This document shows, piece by piece, positions 43,439 to 52,163 of a stretch of DNA of 64,000 nt. Under the pieces are notes generated by a model. It was not told the DNA's origin, ran no database searches, and saw only the letters and a program-made list of their open reading frames with translations. This stretch comes from Pyxidicoccus xibeiensis. Lineage in GTDB: Bacteria; Myxococcota; Myxococcia; Myxococcales; Myxococcaceae. The stretch covers positions 1-64,000 of the forward strand of contig NZ_JAJVKV010000015.1 of the NCBI RefSeq assembly GCF_024198175.1. Reading direction: 5' to 3'. Each line of letters starts with the position of its first letter. Positions within the stretch are counted from its first letter, which is position 1. Both the position numbers and the translations under genes were made by a program.

Positions 43439-45274
43439 ATGCCGCCTCTCCGTCACCTCCACCGAGCGGGCCTCTCCGTCCTGGTGGTCCTCGCCACCCT
43501 GCTGCTGTCCCTGCTCCCCACTCCGGCCGCCGCCGCGGACCGTGGGGAGTGGGCCCCCTACGTCGCGTACACCACGGGCGACATTGCCTCCTATGCGGGC
43601 AAGTCCTACGACTGCCGCCAGTCCCACACGTCCCTGCCTGGCTGGGAGCCACCGTATGTCCTGGCGCTGTGGCTGGAGCGCTCCGGCCCGCCGCCCGTGG
43701 ACACGCAGGCGCCCACCGCGCCCTCGCAGCTCACGTCCCCGGCGAAGACGCATGACAGCGTCTCTCTGACCTGGGGCGCGTCGACGGACAACGTGGGCGT
43801 CACCGGCTACGAGGTCTTCGTCAATGGTGGCACGTCCCCGTCCACCACCACGTCGGGAGCCACGAGTGTCACCGTGACGGGCCTGGCGGCGAACACGACG
43901 TACACCTTCACCGTGAAGGCCCGGGACGCGGCGGGCAACCGCTCCGCCGCCAGCGCCGTGTACAGCACGACCACGCCCAACCAGCCCGTGCCTGACACCC
44001 AGGCGCCTACCGCGCCGGGCAGCCTGCGCTCCACGGGCGTCACCAGCAGCAGCGTGTCCCTGGCGTGGAATGCGTCGACGGACAACGTGGCGGTCACCGG
44101 CTACGAAATCTTCGTGAACGGCGGCGCGGCTGCGTCCGCGAGCACCTCGGGCGCCACCAGCGCCACGGTGACGGGCCTGGCGCCGAACACTGCGTACACC
44201 TTTACCGCGAAGGCGCGGGATGCGGCGGGCAACCGCTCGGTGGCGAGCAACAGCGTGGCCGCGACGACGACGGGCAGCCAGCCTTCTGGCAGCAAGATCA
44301 TCGTGGGCTACTGGCACAACTTCGACAACGGCTCGACCAACATCCGGCTGCGCGACGTGTCATCGAAGTTCAACGTCATCCAGGTCGCCTTCGCGGAGCC
44401 GGTGGGCGGCGCGGGCTCGGGCAACATGGCGTTCTCGCCGTACAACGCGACGGTCGCCGAGTTCAAGGCGGACATCGCGTACCTGAAGGGCCAGGGCAGG
44501 AAGGTGCTCATCTCCATCGGCGGCGCGAATGGCACGGTGCACCTGGATGACGCCACCGCCCGGCAGAACTTCATCACCACCATGCAGGCGCTCATCGACA
44601 CGTACGGCTTCGACGGCATGGACCTGGACCTGGAGGGCAGCTCACTGTCCCTCAATGGAGGGGACACCGACTTCCGCAACCCCACCACGCCCCGAATCAT
44701 CAACCTCATCTCCGCCACGCGGCAGCTGCTGGACCGCAACGGCGCGGGCTTCATCCTCACCATGGCGCCGGAGACGGCCTATGTGCAGGGCGGCATGGCG
44801 GCCTACGGCGGGCCGTGGGGCGCGTACCTGCCCGTCATCTACGCGCTGCGAGACAGGCTGACGTACCTGCACGTGCAGCACTACAACACCGGGACGGTGA
44901 CGGCGCTGGACGGGCGGGCCTACGCGCAGGGCACGTCGGACTTCCACGTGGCCATGGCGGAGATGCTGCTGCGCGGCTTCCCCGTCGGCGGCAACACCAG
45001 CGCGATGTTCCCGGCGCTCCGGCCCGAGCAGGTGCTGATTGGCCTGCCCTCCTCGCCCCAGGCGGCGGGTGGCGGGTACACGACGCCAGCCAACGTGCAG
45101 CGGGCGCTCGACTACCTCATCAGGGGCCAGTCCTTCGGCGGCGCCTACGTGCTGCGCAACCCCGCGGGCTACCCCGGCTTCAAGGGGCTGATGACCTGGT
45201 CCATCAACTGGGACAAGTTCACCAACTTCGAGTTCTCCAACAGCCACCGCGCGTACCTGGACACCTACCAATAG
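43439..45274 (+). CDS. Secreted GH18 chitinase with CBM5/12 and two fibronectin type III domains
   Basis: 611 residues. The signal peptide ends near PAAAAD (~33). A chitin-binding CBM5/12 module (WAPYVAYTTGDIASYAGKSYDC) is followed by two FnIII domains (~88-180 and ~188-280) with near-identical stretches (STDNV, VTGYE, FVNGG). The GH18 barrel is ~285-610: KVLISIGG, then DGMDLDLEG with Glu399 as proton donor, and a late MTWSINWD. Architecture matches Streptomyces ChiC/Bacillus ChiD-like enzymes that cut chitin. It probably attacks fungal walls and complements the GH16 enzyme. ATG 43439 follows GAAAGG. Confidence 0.93.
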   Translation: MPPLRHLHRAGLSVLVVLATLLLSLLPTPAAAADRGEWAPYVAYTTGDIASYAGKSYDCRQSHTSLPGWEPPYVLALWLERSGPPPVDTQAPTAPSQLTSPAKTHDSVSLTWGASTDNVGVTGYEVFVNGGTSPSTTTSGATSVTVTGLAANTTYTFTVKARDAAGNRSAASAVYSTTTPNQPVPDTQAPTAPGSLRSTGVTSSSVSLAWNASTDNVAVTGYEIFVNGGAAASASTSGATSATVTGLAPNTAYTFTAKARDAAGNRSVASNSVAATTTGSQPSGSKIIVGYWHNFDNGSTNIRLRDVSSKFNVIQVAFAEPVGGAGSGNMAFSPYNATVAEFKADIAYLKGQGRKVLISIGGANGTVHLDDATARQNFITTMQALIDTYGFDGMDLDLEGSSLSLNGGDTDFRNPTTPRIINLISATRQLLDRNGAGFILTMAPETAYVQGGMAAYGGPWGAYLPVIYALRDRLTYLHVQHYNTGTVTALDGRAYAQGTSDFHVAMAEMLLRGFPVGGNTSAMFPALRPEQVLIGLPSSPQAAGGGYTTPANVQRALDYLIRGQSFGGAYVLRNPAGYPGFKGLMTWSINWDKFTNFEFSNSHRAYLDTYQ

Positions 45275-45336
45275 CCACTGTGGGCGGGCGCGTTGTTGCG
45301 CGAGTCCCGCCACGGCGATAGGGAGGCGGTCACCGC

Positions 45337-48300
45337 ATGTCTGTGACCGCCGAGCTGCTCGAAGCCGTCCGGGAGGAAGCGCGCCCGGACACCTGGACCG
45401 CCGGCATGGGCCTTGCCCGCGCCGGCGCCGTGACGGTGCAGTCCTTCGATGAGGAGGAGTCCGTGCTGCGGGTGCGCGCCACCGGCCGCACGGCGCTCCT
45501 CACCACCACGCTCTACCCGGAGGACGCCATCTGGGAGTGCGAGTGCCGCGGCAAGGTGGACCCCTGCGAGCACGTGGTGGCGGCGGCCATCTTCCTCCAC
45601 CACTCGGTGACGCAGCGCGCGCCCGCGCAGCGAGCCCCCGCGAAACCCGTGACGGGCGGGCCCAATGTCGCCCGCCCCGCCCCCGCCCGGCCCGCCCCCG
45701 CCCCGGCTGCGCCCCGCCCCGGTGCGGCGCCGAAGTCCGAGCGCATGGTGTACCGCTTCAAGCGCGTGAACGGAGGGCTCCAGCTCGAGCGGCTGCTGGT
45801 GCGCCCGGACAACACCGCGCGGCTGCTGGCGCGCAGCCTGGCGTCGCTGCTGACGAACCCCGTGGAGGCGGCCCGCATCCAGGTGGAGCCGTGCGACCTG
45901 GTCGCGGACAAGCTGCTGCTCAAGCCCACCAAGGGCGCTCTCCCGCCCGAGCGGCTCACCGCGCTCCTGCGCGCGCTGGAGCCCGCGCGCACCGTCATCT
46001 TCGACGGCGCGCTCGTCTCCGTCTCCAGCGAGCCCCTGCTCCCGCGCGTCACCGTGGAGGACCGTGGCGAGCAGACGGTGCTGAAGATCGAGAAGGACCC
46101 TCAGGTCACCGAGGTCGTCACCCCGGGCGTGGCCCTGTGGGGCGGGACGCTGTGCCCCATCGGGGAGCAGGCCCTCACCGGCCCTCGGCTGGAGCACCTC
46201 CCGCAGGAGAAGACCTTCTCCGCCTCGCAGATGGGAGACCTCACCGGGAAGGTGCTGCCGGACCTCGCGCGGCGCATGCCGGTGGACGTGAAGAGCCAGC
46301 GGCTTCCGCCCATCGACCGCACGCTCAAGCCGAGCATCTCCATGGAGCTCAACCAGTTGGACTCAGGCCTCTCGGTGCTGCCCACGCTGGTGTACGGCTC
46401 GCCGCCGACGGTGCGCATCGACAACGGGCGCATGGTGTACCTGAAGGGCGCGGTGCCCGTCCGGGACGAGGCCGCCGAGCAGAAGCTCATCCACGGGCTG
46501 CGCGACGAGCTGAACATGGTGCCTGGCCGGCGCGTGACAGTGCAGGGCAAGGAGGCGGTGCAGCTCGCCGACAAGCTGCGGCGCTGGCGCGGCGGCCTCA
46601 CCGGAGACGCGGCGCGCGTGGTGAGCCCCAACGTGAAGCTGCGCCCCACCCTCTCGGTGGACGCGGGCGCTACGCAGGGCGGGGTGCCCCGGGTGGAGTT
46701 CGCCTTCGAGTTCCAGGTGGAGGGCGCGGGGACGGACGCGCCGCGCTCGGTGGACGCCGCGGCGGTGATGCGCGCGTGGGAGGAAGGCCTGGGCCTGGTG
46801 CCGCTGGAGGGCGGCGGGTGGGCGCCATTGCCTGGCGCGTGGCTGAAGACGCATGGGCAGCGCGTGGCGGACCTGCTGGCCGCGCGTGGCCGGGACGGGC
46901 GGCTCGCCAACCACGCCATCCCCCAGCTCACAGGGTTGTGCGAGGCGCTGGACCACCCGCCCCCGCCCGGGCTGGAGCGGCTGGCGCCCCTCGTCCAGGG
47001 CTTCGAGAAGCTGCCGGACGTGAAGCTGCCGGCGGACCTCACCGCGACGCCGCGCCCGTACCAGCTCCAGGGCATCAGCTGGCTCACCTTCCTGCGACAG
47101 GCAGGGCTGGGCGGCGTGCTGGCGGACGACATGGGCCTGGGCAAGACGCTGCAGACCCTCTGCGTCCTGGGGCCCGGCACGCTGGTGGTGGCGCCCACGA
47201 GCGTGCTCCCCAACTGGGAGGCGGAGGTGAAGCGCTTCCGTCCCTCGCTGAAGGTGTCCGTCTACCACGGCCCCGGCCGCACCCTGGACGAGACGGCCGA
47301 CGTGACGCTCACCACCTACGCGCTGCTGCGCCTGGACGCGGAGGTGCTCGGGGCGAAGACGTGGGAGACGGTGGTGCTGGACGAAGCGCAGGCCATCAAG
47401 AACCCGGACAGCCAGGTGGCGCGCGCGGCGTACGGCCTGCAGGCCGCCTTCCGGCTGGCGCTGAGCGGCACGCCCATCGAGAACCGGCTCGAGGAGCTGT
47501 GGAGCCTGATGCACTTCACCAACCGGGGCCTGCTCGGAGGGCGGAAGGAGTTCGAGGAGCGCTGGTCCCGGCCCGTGTCGGACAACCAGAAGGGCGCGGC
47601 GGAGCAGCTTCGCGCGCGCATCCGCCCCTTCGTGCTGCGCAGGCTCAAGCGGGACGTGGCGCCCGAGCTGCCTCCCCGCACCGAGTCCGTGCGGCACGTC
47701 AACCTGACGGAGCGGGAGCGCGCCGTCTACGACGCGGTGTACGCCGCCACACGCGAAGAGGTGGTGTCGCAGCTCGAGGAGGGCGGCAGCGTGCTGAAGG
47801 CGCTGGAGGCGCTGCTGCGGCTGCGCCAGGCCGCGTGTCACCCCGCCCTGGTGCCGGGCCAGCAGGCGAAGACGTCCTCCAAGGTGGAGGCGCTGCTGGA
47901 GGCGCTCGGCACGGCCGTCGCGGACGGGCACAAGGCGCTGGTCTTCTCCCAGTGGACCTCCATGCTGGACCTCATCGAGCCGGCGCTGAAGGAGGCGGGC
48001 ATCGGCTACATCCGGCTGGACGGGAGCACGTCCAACCGGGGCCAGGTGGCCGCGTCGTTCCAGGCCCCGGAGGGCCCACCGGTGATGCTGATTTCCCTCA
48101 AGGCGGGCGCCACGGGGCTCAACCTCACGGCGGCGGACCATGTCTTCCTGGTGGACCCATGGTGGAACCCGTCCGTGGAGGCGCAGGCCGCGGACCGCGC
48201 GCACCGCATCGGCCAGCAGCGGCCGGTCATGGTGTACCGCCTGGTTTCGAGGGGAACTGTCGAGGAGAAGATCCTCACCCTGCAGGACAAGAAGCGCGCG

Positions 48301-48378
48301 CTCTTCGAGTCCGCGCTCGGAGGCGCCTCCGGTGCCGCGGCGATTACACGTGCGGACCTGATGCAACTGCTCGACTGA
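45337..48378 (+). CDS. SWIM zinc-finger SNF2-family helicase
   Basis: 1013 residues. An N-terminal SWIM zinc finger ([12 protein letters not shown]) at ~66-80 is followed by a Pro/Ala-rich linker and a long middle domain (~140-560). The Swi2/Snf2 ATPase starts near 570: motif [12 protein letters not shown] (~597), motif II DEAQ (~681) and motif [11 protein letters not shown]. The helicase C lobe has [27 protein letters not shown] and [10 protein letters not shown]. These bacterial RapA/HepA-like enzymes translocate on dsDNA and remodel protein-DNA complexes. Its specific target is unknown. The gene stands alone on this strand, 62 bp after the chitinase gene. Confidence 0.92.
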   Translation: MSVTAELLEAVREEARPDTWTAGMGLARAGAVTVQSFDEEESVLRVRATGRTALLTTTLYPEDAIWECECRGKVDPCEHVVAAAIFLHHSVTQRAPAQRAPAKPVTGGPNVARPAPARPAPAPAAPRPGAAPKSERMVYRFKRVNGGLQLERLLVRPDNTARLLARSLASLLTNPVEAARIQVEPCDLVADKLLLKPTKGALPPERLTALLRALEPARTVIFDGALVSVSSEPLLPRVTVEDRGEQTVLKIEKDPQVTEVVTPGVALWGGTLCPIGEQALTGPRLEHLPQEKTFSASQMGDLTGKVLPDLARRMPVDVKSQRLPPIDRTLKPSISMELNQLDSGLSVLPTLVYGSPPTVRIDNGRMVYLKGAVPVRDEAAEQKLIHGLRDELNMVPGRRVTVQGKEAVQLADKLRRWRGGLTGDAARVVSPNVKLRPTLSVDAGATQGGVPRVEFAFEFQVEGAGTDAPRSVDAAAVMRAWEEGLGLVPLEGGGWAPLPGAWLKTHGQRVADLLAARGRDGRLANHAIPQLTGLCEALDHPPPPGLERLAPLVQGFEKLPDVKLPADLTATPRPYQLQGISWLTFLRQAGLGGVLADDMGLGKTLQTLCVLGPGTLVVAPTSVLPNWEAEVKRFRPSLKVSVYHGPGRTLDETADVTLTTYALLRLDAEVLGAKTWETVVLDEAQAIKNPDSQVARAAYGLQAAFRLALSGTPIENRLEELWSLMHFTNRGLLGGRKEFEERWSRPVSDNQKGAAEQLRARIRPFVLRRLKRDVAPELPPRTESVRHVNLTERERAVYDAVYAATREEVVSQLEEGGSVLKALEALLRLRQAACHPALVPGQQAKTSSKVEALLEALGTAVADGHKALVFSQWTSMLDLIEPALKEAGIGYIRLDGSTSNRGQVAASFQAPEGPPVMLISLKAGATGLNLTAADHVFLVDPWWNPSVEAQAADRAHRIGQQRPVMVYRLVSRGTVEEKILTLQDKKRALFESALGGASGAAAITRADLMQLLD

Positions 48379-48411
48379 CGCCTCCCCGGGCTCCGTCATA
48401 TCCTCCCGGTC

Positions 48412-48993
48412 ATGGAACGAACCTACCGGGTGGACGCAGTGCGGGGCCGGGCGGAGCTCGAGCAGATTCTCGTCCTGCAGAAGCAGAACCTGAAGCAGGA
48501 GCTGTCCTCGGAGGAGATGAGCGCGCAGGGCTTCGTCACCGTGCAGCACGACCTGACGGCGCTGGAGCAGATGCATGCCCTGGCGCCCAGCATCGTCGCC
48601 CACCACGGCGATGCGCTCGCGGGCTACGCCCTGACGATGCCAAAGGAGTGCCGGGCACTGATGCCCGTGCTGGTGCCCATGTTCGACCTGTTCGACACGC
48701 TCGACTACCGGGGCAGGCCCTTCAATGACTACCGCTACTACGTGATGGGGCAGATCTGCATCGACAAGGCCCACCGAGGGCAGGGCCTGTTCGAGCAGCT
48801 CTACGAGAAGCACCGCGAGCTCTATCAGGGGCGGTTCGACTTCATCGCCACGGAGGTCTCCGTCCGCAACCTCCGCTCCATGCGCGCGCATGAGCGGGTC
48901 GGCTTCCGGACCGTCCACACCTTCCGGGACGCGACTGACGAGTGGGCAGTGGTTGTCTGGGATTGGACGCAGCCGCGCTTGAACGGCGGGTGA
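48412..48993 (+). CDS. GNAT-family N-acetyltransferase
   Basis: 193 residues with a typical GNAT fold. YVMGQICIDKAHRGQGLFEQLY contains the acetyl-CoA pyrophosphate loop (R-G-Q-G-L), and VSVRNLRSMRAHERVGFRTV is the motif B end. The N-terminal 60 residues carry a helical LSSEEMSAQGFVTVQHD segment. The acceptor is unknown. It begins 33 bp after the SNF2 gene, possibly co-transcribed. Confidence 0.85.
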   Translation: MERTYRVDAVRGRAELEQILVLQKQNLKQELSSEEMSAQGFVTVQHDLTALEQMHALAPSIVAHHGDALAGYALTMPKECRALMPVLVPMFDLFDTLDYRGRPFNDYRYYVMGQICIDKAHRGQGLFEQLYEKHRELYQGRFDFIATEVSVRNLRSMRAHERVGFRTVHTFRDATDEWAVVVWDWTQPRLNGG

Positions 48994-49040
48994 AGGGGGT
49001 TCACGATGGGACCGGCAGCAGGGTTCCACGTGGGGTACAC

Positions 49041-50855
49041 ATGCGCTCCTTCCAGGCCCCGACAGCGCGTCAGCAGCAGAGCGAGCCTCGCTCGGCCCCG
49101 ATTCCACGGAAGCCCGCGCCGCAGGACCGCGCGGGCACTGCCTCCCGGCTCGACTTCCACCTCGACCGCATTCCCCTGCTGCCGCCTCGTGCCTCTTCGC
49201 AGGGGCTGCCAGTCCAGCCCCGCCTCGCCATCGGCCGCACGGATGACCCGCACGAGCGTCAGGCCGATGCCATGGCCGACTGGGTGATGCGGCCCACGGG
49301 CGCTCCGCCCCGGAACCTGCAGGGCGTGTCCGGGCCCGTGGTATCGCGCCGGAGTCAGGGAGTGGACGGAGCGTTGCCGGCGAGCCGGACCGGTGGACTG
49401 GAGCACGCGCTCGCCAGCTCCCGTGGAGCGGGGCGCCCCATGCCAGTGCCGGTCCGCTCCGAGATGGAGCAGGCTTTCGGGGTGGACTTCAGTCGGGTGC
49501 GACTGCACTCCGACGGACAGGCGGCCCACCTCAACCGTCAGCTCCACGCCCATGCCTTCACGCACGGCACGGACGTCTATTTCGCGCGCGGCATGCCCGA
49601 CCTGGGTTCGGGCGCTGGCAGACACCTGCTCGCGCACGAGCTGGCTCACGTGGTGCAGCAGTCCGGCTCGGCCTCCTCGCCCGTGGTGCAGCGCAAGGGG
49701 ATTGGCGAGCTCTGGGAAGAGCACGTCTCCAAGCCCTACCAGTCCCTCAAGGAGTCGGCGTACGGGGGCCTCATCGACGCGGTCCGCAAGGCGCAGCGCG
49801 CGGTCTTCAGCGAGCTGCGCGCCGCCATCGCCCCACTGCCCGCCGGCAGGCGTGAGACGCTCTCCACCATCATCACCATCTTCGAGGAGACGGTGAACGT
49901 CCTGATGGCGGCGGTCTACGCCATCATCGGCATCCTCGTGGGGGCCGGTGAGGCCATCGTCGACCTCATCAAGGGGGTGGTGAGCCTCCTCTATGCGGTG
50001 ATGGACCTGCTGGTCCGCTTCGTCTACGGCTTCATCGACGGCGGCGCCGCGTTCGACGAGAGCATGGGTCAGGTGCTCGCCGCGCTGAAGGGCATGCCGG
50101 CGGGACTGAAGAAGCTCGTGGACGACTGGCTGGACCGCTTCACCAAGGCGCCCACCGAGCGGCAGAGCCTGATGATTGGCGAGCTGACCGGCCAGGTGAT
50201 TGTCTTCATCGCCACCCTGGGAGGCGCCGCGGCCAAGGCCGGGCAGCTTCCGAAGCTGACCCTCCCCGCCCTGGCGCGTGCTCCTGCCCTGGCAACCGCC
50301 GGGGGTGGCGCCATGGCCTCGGGAGGGGCAGGCGTCATCGCCATCGACGTGGCCGGTCCGGGCCTCGCCGCGGGCCTCGCCGGCACCACGACGTTCATGG
50401 TGCGCAACGAGGGCTCCAAGGGGTCGCCGGGGGACAAGGAGCCGCAGGTCCCGCCAGCCACACCCTCCAAGCCCGGCTACAAGCCCGCGCCGGGCGTGGA
50501 GGGAGACCCCTACCATCCCGTGAAGGTCGCCGAGCGACAGCAGGGCTGGCAGCAGCGATATCCCCAGCCGCCAGCCAAGGCCCCGCCCCGCGTCCCGATT
50601 GGAGGCAAGCAGCTCACCCCCGTCTTCGAAGGCGAGGCCGCGAAGTTCCTTGCCGACCAGCCAACGCTGCGCCCCAAGTTCGAGAACGCCATGCAGAAGG
50701 GAGTCGTTCCCCCCAAGGGCCAGACGGGCATCGTCCCGTCCGAGCTGGAAGGCTATCAATACAAGATCAAGATCCTGGGCCAGGGCGGCGACTACCGCAT
50801 CCATGGGAAGGTCTCTGGAGACACGATCATCTTCGACAAGGTCACCACCCACTGA
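49041..50855 (+). CDS. DUF4157-domain polymorphic toxin
   Basis: 604 residues from ATG 49041. The DUF4157 module (~145-215) has FGVDFSRVRLHSD, HGTDVYFARG and a zincin-like LLAHELAHVVQQ (His ~200). DUF4157 is a frequent leader domain of toxins delivered by extracellular contractile injection systems. The middle (~250-420) has helical and hydrophobic stretches (ETVNVLMAAVYAIIGILVGA), then a Pro-rich linker. The last ~75 residues (YKIKILGQGGDYRIHGKV) resemble BECR-type RNase toxins (ParE/ColD fold), only loosely. The next gene, 17 bp on, is the probable immunity protein. Confidence 0.75.
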   Translation: MRSFQAPTARQQQSEPRSAPIPRKPAPQDRAGTASRLDFHLDRIPLLPPRASSQGLPVQPRLAIGRTDDPHERQADAMADWVMRPTGAPPRNLQGVSGPVVSRRSQGVDGALPASRTGGLEHALASSRGAGRPMPVPVRSEMEQAFGVDFSRVRLHSDGQAAHLNRQLHAHAFTHGTDVYFARGMPDLGSGAGRHLLAHELAHVVQQSGSASSPVVQRKGIGELWEEHVSKPYQSLKESAYGGLIDAVRKAQRAVFSELRAAIAPLPAGRRETLSTIITIFEETVNVLMAAVYAIIGILVGAGEAIVDLIKGVVSLLYAVMDLLVRFVYGFIDGGAAFDESMGQVLAALKGMPAGLKKLVDDWLDRFTKAPTERQSLMIGELTGQVIVFIATLGGAAAKAGQLPKLTLPALARAPALATAGGGAMASGGAGVIAIDVAGPGLAAGLAGTTTFMVRNEGSKGSPGDKEPQVPPATPSKPGYKPAPGVEGDPYHPVKVAERQQGWQQRYPQPPAKAPPRVPIGGKQLTPVFEGEAAKFLADQPTLRPKFENAMQKGVVPPKGQTGIVPSELEGYQYKIKILGQGGDYRIHGKVSGDTIIFDKVTTH

Positions 50856-50872
50856 GCCGGAAGGAAGACGCC

Positions 50873-51208
50873 ATGGATTGGACTCACGTGATGGCCGAGC
50901 TCGATGCGCACCTCTCGGACGAGAAGATCGGTCGGGACGTGGAGACGTTCTTCGAGGAGGTGGGGCGCCGCCTCGAGCTCGATGACGGGGAGGTCTCCTT
51001 CCCACCGGAGACCCTCGTCCACGTCGAGGAGAGGATGCTGGTCCGCAACCCCGAGGTCCGAGGCGGCGGGTACCTGCTGGTCAAGGCCGTTCTCAAGCCC
51101 CTCTTCGAGGACGGGAAGTACACCGGCCGCTCCCGCTTGGGGACGCTGAAGATCATGTATGACTTCGAGGGTCGCTGGCTCGACGAGTTCTATTCGCGCC
51201 CCAGCTGA
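50873..51208 (+). CDS. Probable immunity protein for the DUF4157 toxin
   Basis: 111 residues, acidic, no signal peptide or membrane segment. It has an alpha/beta pattern (DETFFEEVGRRL-like helix, then VSFPPETLVHVEERMLV and GTLKIMYDFEGRWLDEFY). I do not recognise the family. The position just behind a toxin with a short C-terminal effector domain, the 17-bp gap and the small size are what point to immunity. GGAAGG precedes the ATG. Confidence 0.55.
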   Translation: MDWTHVMAELDAHLSDEKIGRDVETFFEEVGRRLELDDGEVSFPPETLVHVEERMLVRNPEVRGGGYLLVKAVLKPLFEDGKYTGRSRLGTLKIMYDFEGRWLDEFYSRPS

Positions 51209-51280
51209 GCGGAGGCATACTGCGCGCCGAGCCGTGGGCACGCCTCCGCGTGCGTGAAAACCCTGCTCCCTGGAGGCTGT

Positions 51281-51817
51281 GTGATTCGAGCCCGAGTTTC
51301 CTTCGCGACCCTCGCTGCGGTGTTGCTGACCTTCGCCCTCTCCCCCCTGGCCGGTGCGGCTCCGGCCGGAGCGCGCGCACAGGACGAAGCGGCCCTTCGC
51401 AAGCTGGTGGCCGAGCAGACCGAAGCCTGGAACCGTCAAGATGCGGCGGCCTGGAGCAAGGACTTCGCCGAGGACGCCGAGTTCATCAACATCGTCGGCA
51501 CCATCTTCGTCGGCCGCCCCGAAATCGAGAAGCGGCATGCCTTCGTCTTCAGCACCGCCTTCAAAGGCAGCCGGAGCGAGGTGACGGTGCGGAAGCTCCT
51601 GTTCCTCGAGGGTGGCGTGGCGGTGGTCGACACGGAGCACCGGGTCACCGGGTACGCAGGGCTTCCTCCGGGCGTCCAGGCCACCGAGCCCGGAGTGCTG
51701 CGCACCCAGATGCGCTACGTGGTGAAGAAGACCCGGGGACAGTGGCGCATCGTCGCGGGCCAGAACACCGACGTGAAGCCCGCTCCCGCGCCTGCCCCCG
51801 CTGGCGGGAGCCGCTGA
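51281..51817 (+). CDS. Secreted SnoaL/SgcJ-like (NTF2-fold, DUF4440) protein
   Basis: 178 residues from GTG 51281, which follows TGGAGG; an in-frame GTG at 51254 lacks a site. The signal peptide ends near AGARAQ (~35). The NTF2-like cone follows: LVAEQTEAWNRQDAAAWSKDFAEDAEFINIVGT, the pattern of SgcJ/EcaC proteins, and ends QWRIVAGQNTDVKP. A Pro/Ala tail closes it. These proteins bind small ligands; no function can be assigned. Confidence 0.8.
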   Translation: MIRARVSFATLAAVLLTFALSPLAGAAPAGARAQDEAALRKLVAEQTEAWNRQDAAAWSKDFAEDAEFINIVGTIFVGRPEIEKRHAFVFSTAFKGSRSEVTVRKLLFLEGGVAVVDTEHRVTGYAGLPPGVQATEPGVLRTQMRYVVKKTRGQWRIVAGQNTDVKPAPAPAPAGGSR

Positions 51818-51834
51818 CCGAGCAGCGCCGAGCC

Positions 51835-52131
51835 TCAGTGCGGCCCGGAATTCTCACTGGAGGGCGCGAGCATGCGCACCACCACCGAACGGCACGCGGT
51901 ACAGACCACGCCGGCGCGCTCCCAGTGCACCTGCTCCTCCAGCTCGCGGACATCCTCGGGGCCTTCCTCCAGCTGGCGCACGAGCGCCGCGAGGTCGTCC
52001 CCGCCCCCACCCCCGGGTGTATCGAGCACGTCCTGCTCGCCTTCGAGGACGAGCTTGAAGCGGTAGTACACCTCGCGGGCCGCAATGCCTCGCCCACAGG
52101 CGGCACAGGTCCTGGGTCGCTGACCGGTCAT
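51835..52131 (-). CDS. Small zinc-ribbon-like protein of unknown function
   Basis: 98 residues. CAACGRGI near the start and CTACRSVV near the end supply two CxxC pairs that can hold one Zn. Between them lie YYRFKLVLEGEQDVL and a flexible Gly run. It resembles small myxobacterial zinc-ribbon proteins without known role. It ends 17 bp from the convergent SnoaL-like gene and lies upstream of the Cache kinase on the opposite reading side. Confidence 0.65.
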   Translation of the reverse strand: MTGQRPRTCAACGRGIAAREVYYRFKLVLEGEQDVLDTPGGGGGDDLAALVRQLEEGPEDVRELEEQVHWERAGVVCTACRSVVVRMLAPSSENSGPH

Positions 52132-52163
52132 GCCCCGAGCGTAGCCAATCGCGCACGCGCCGT

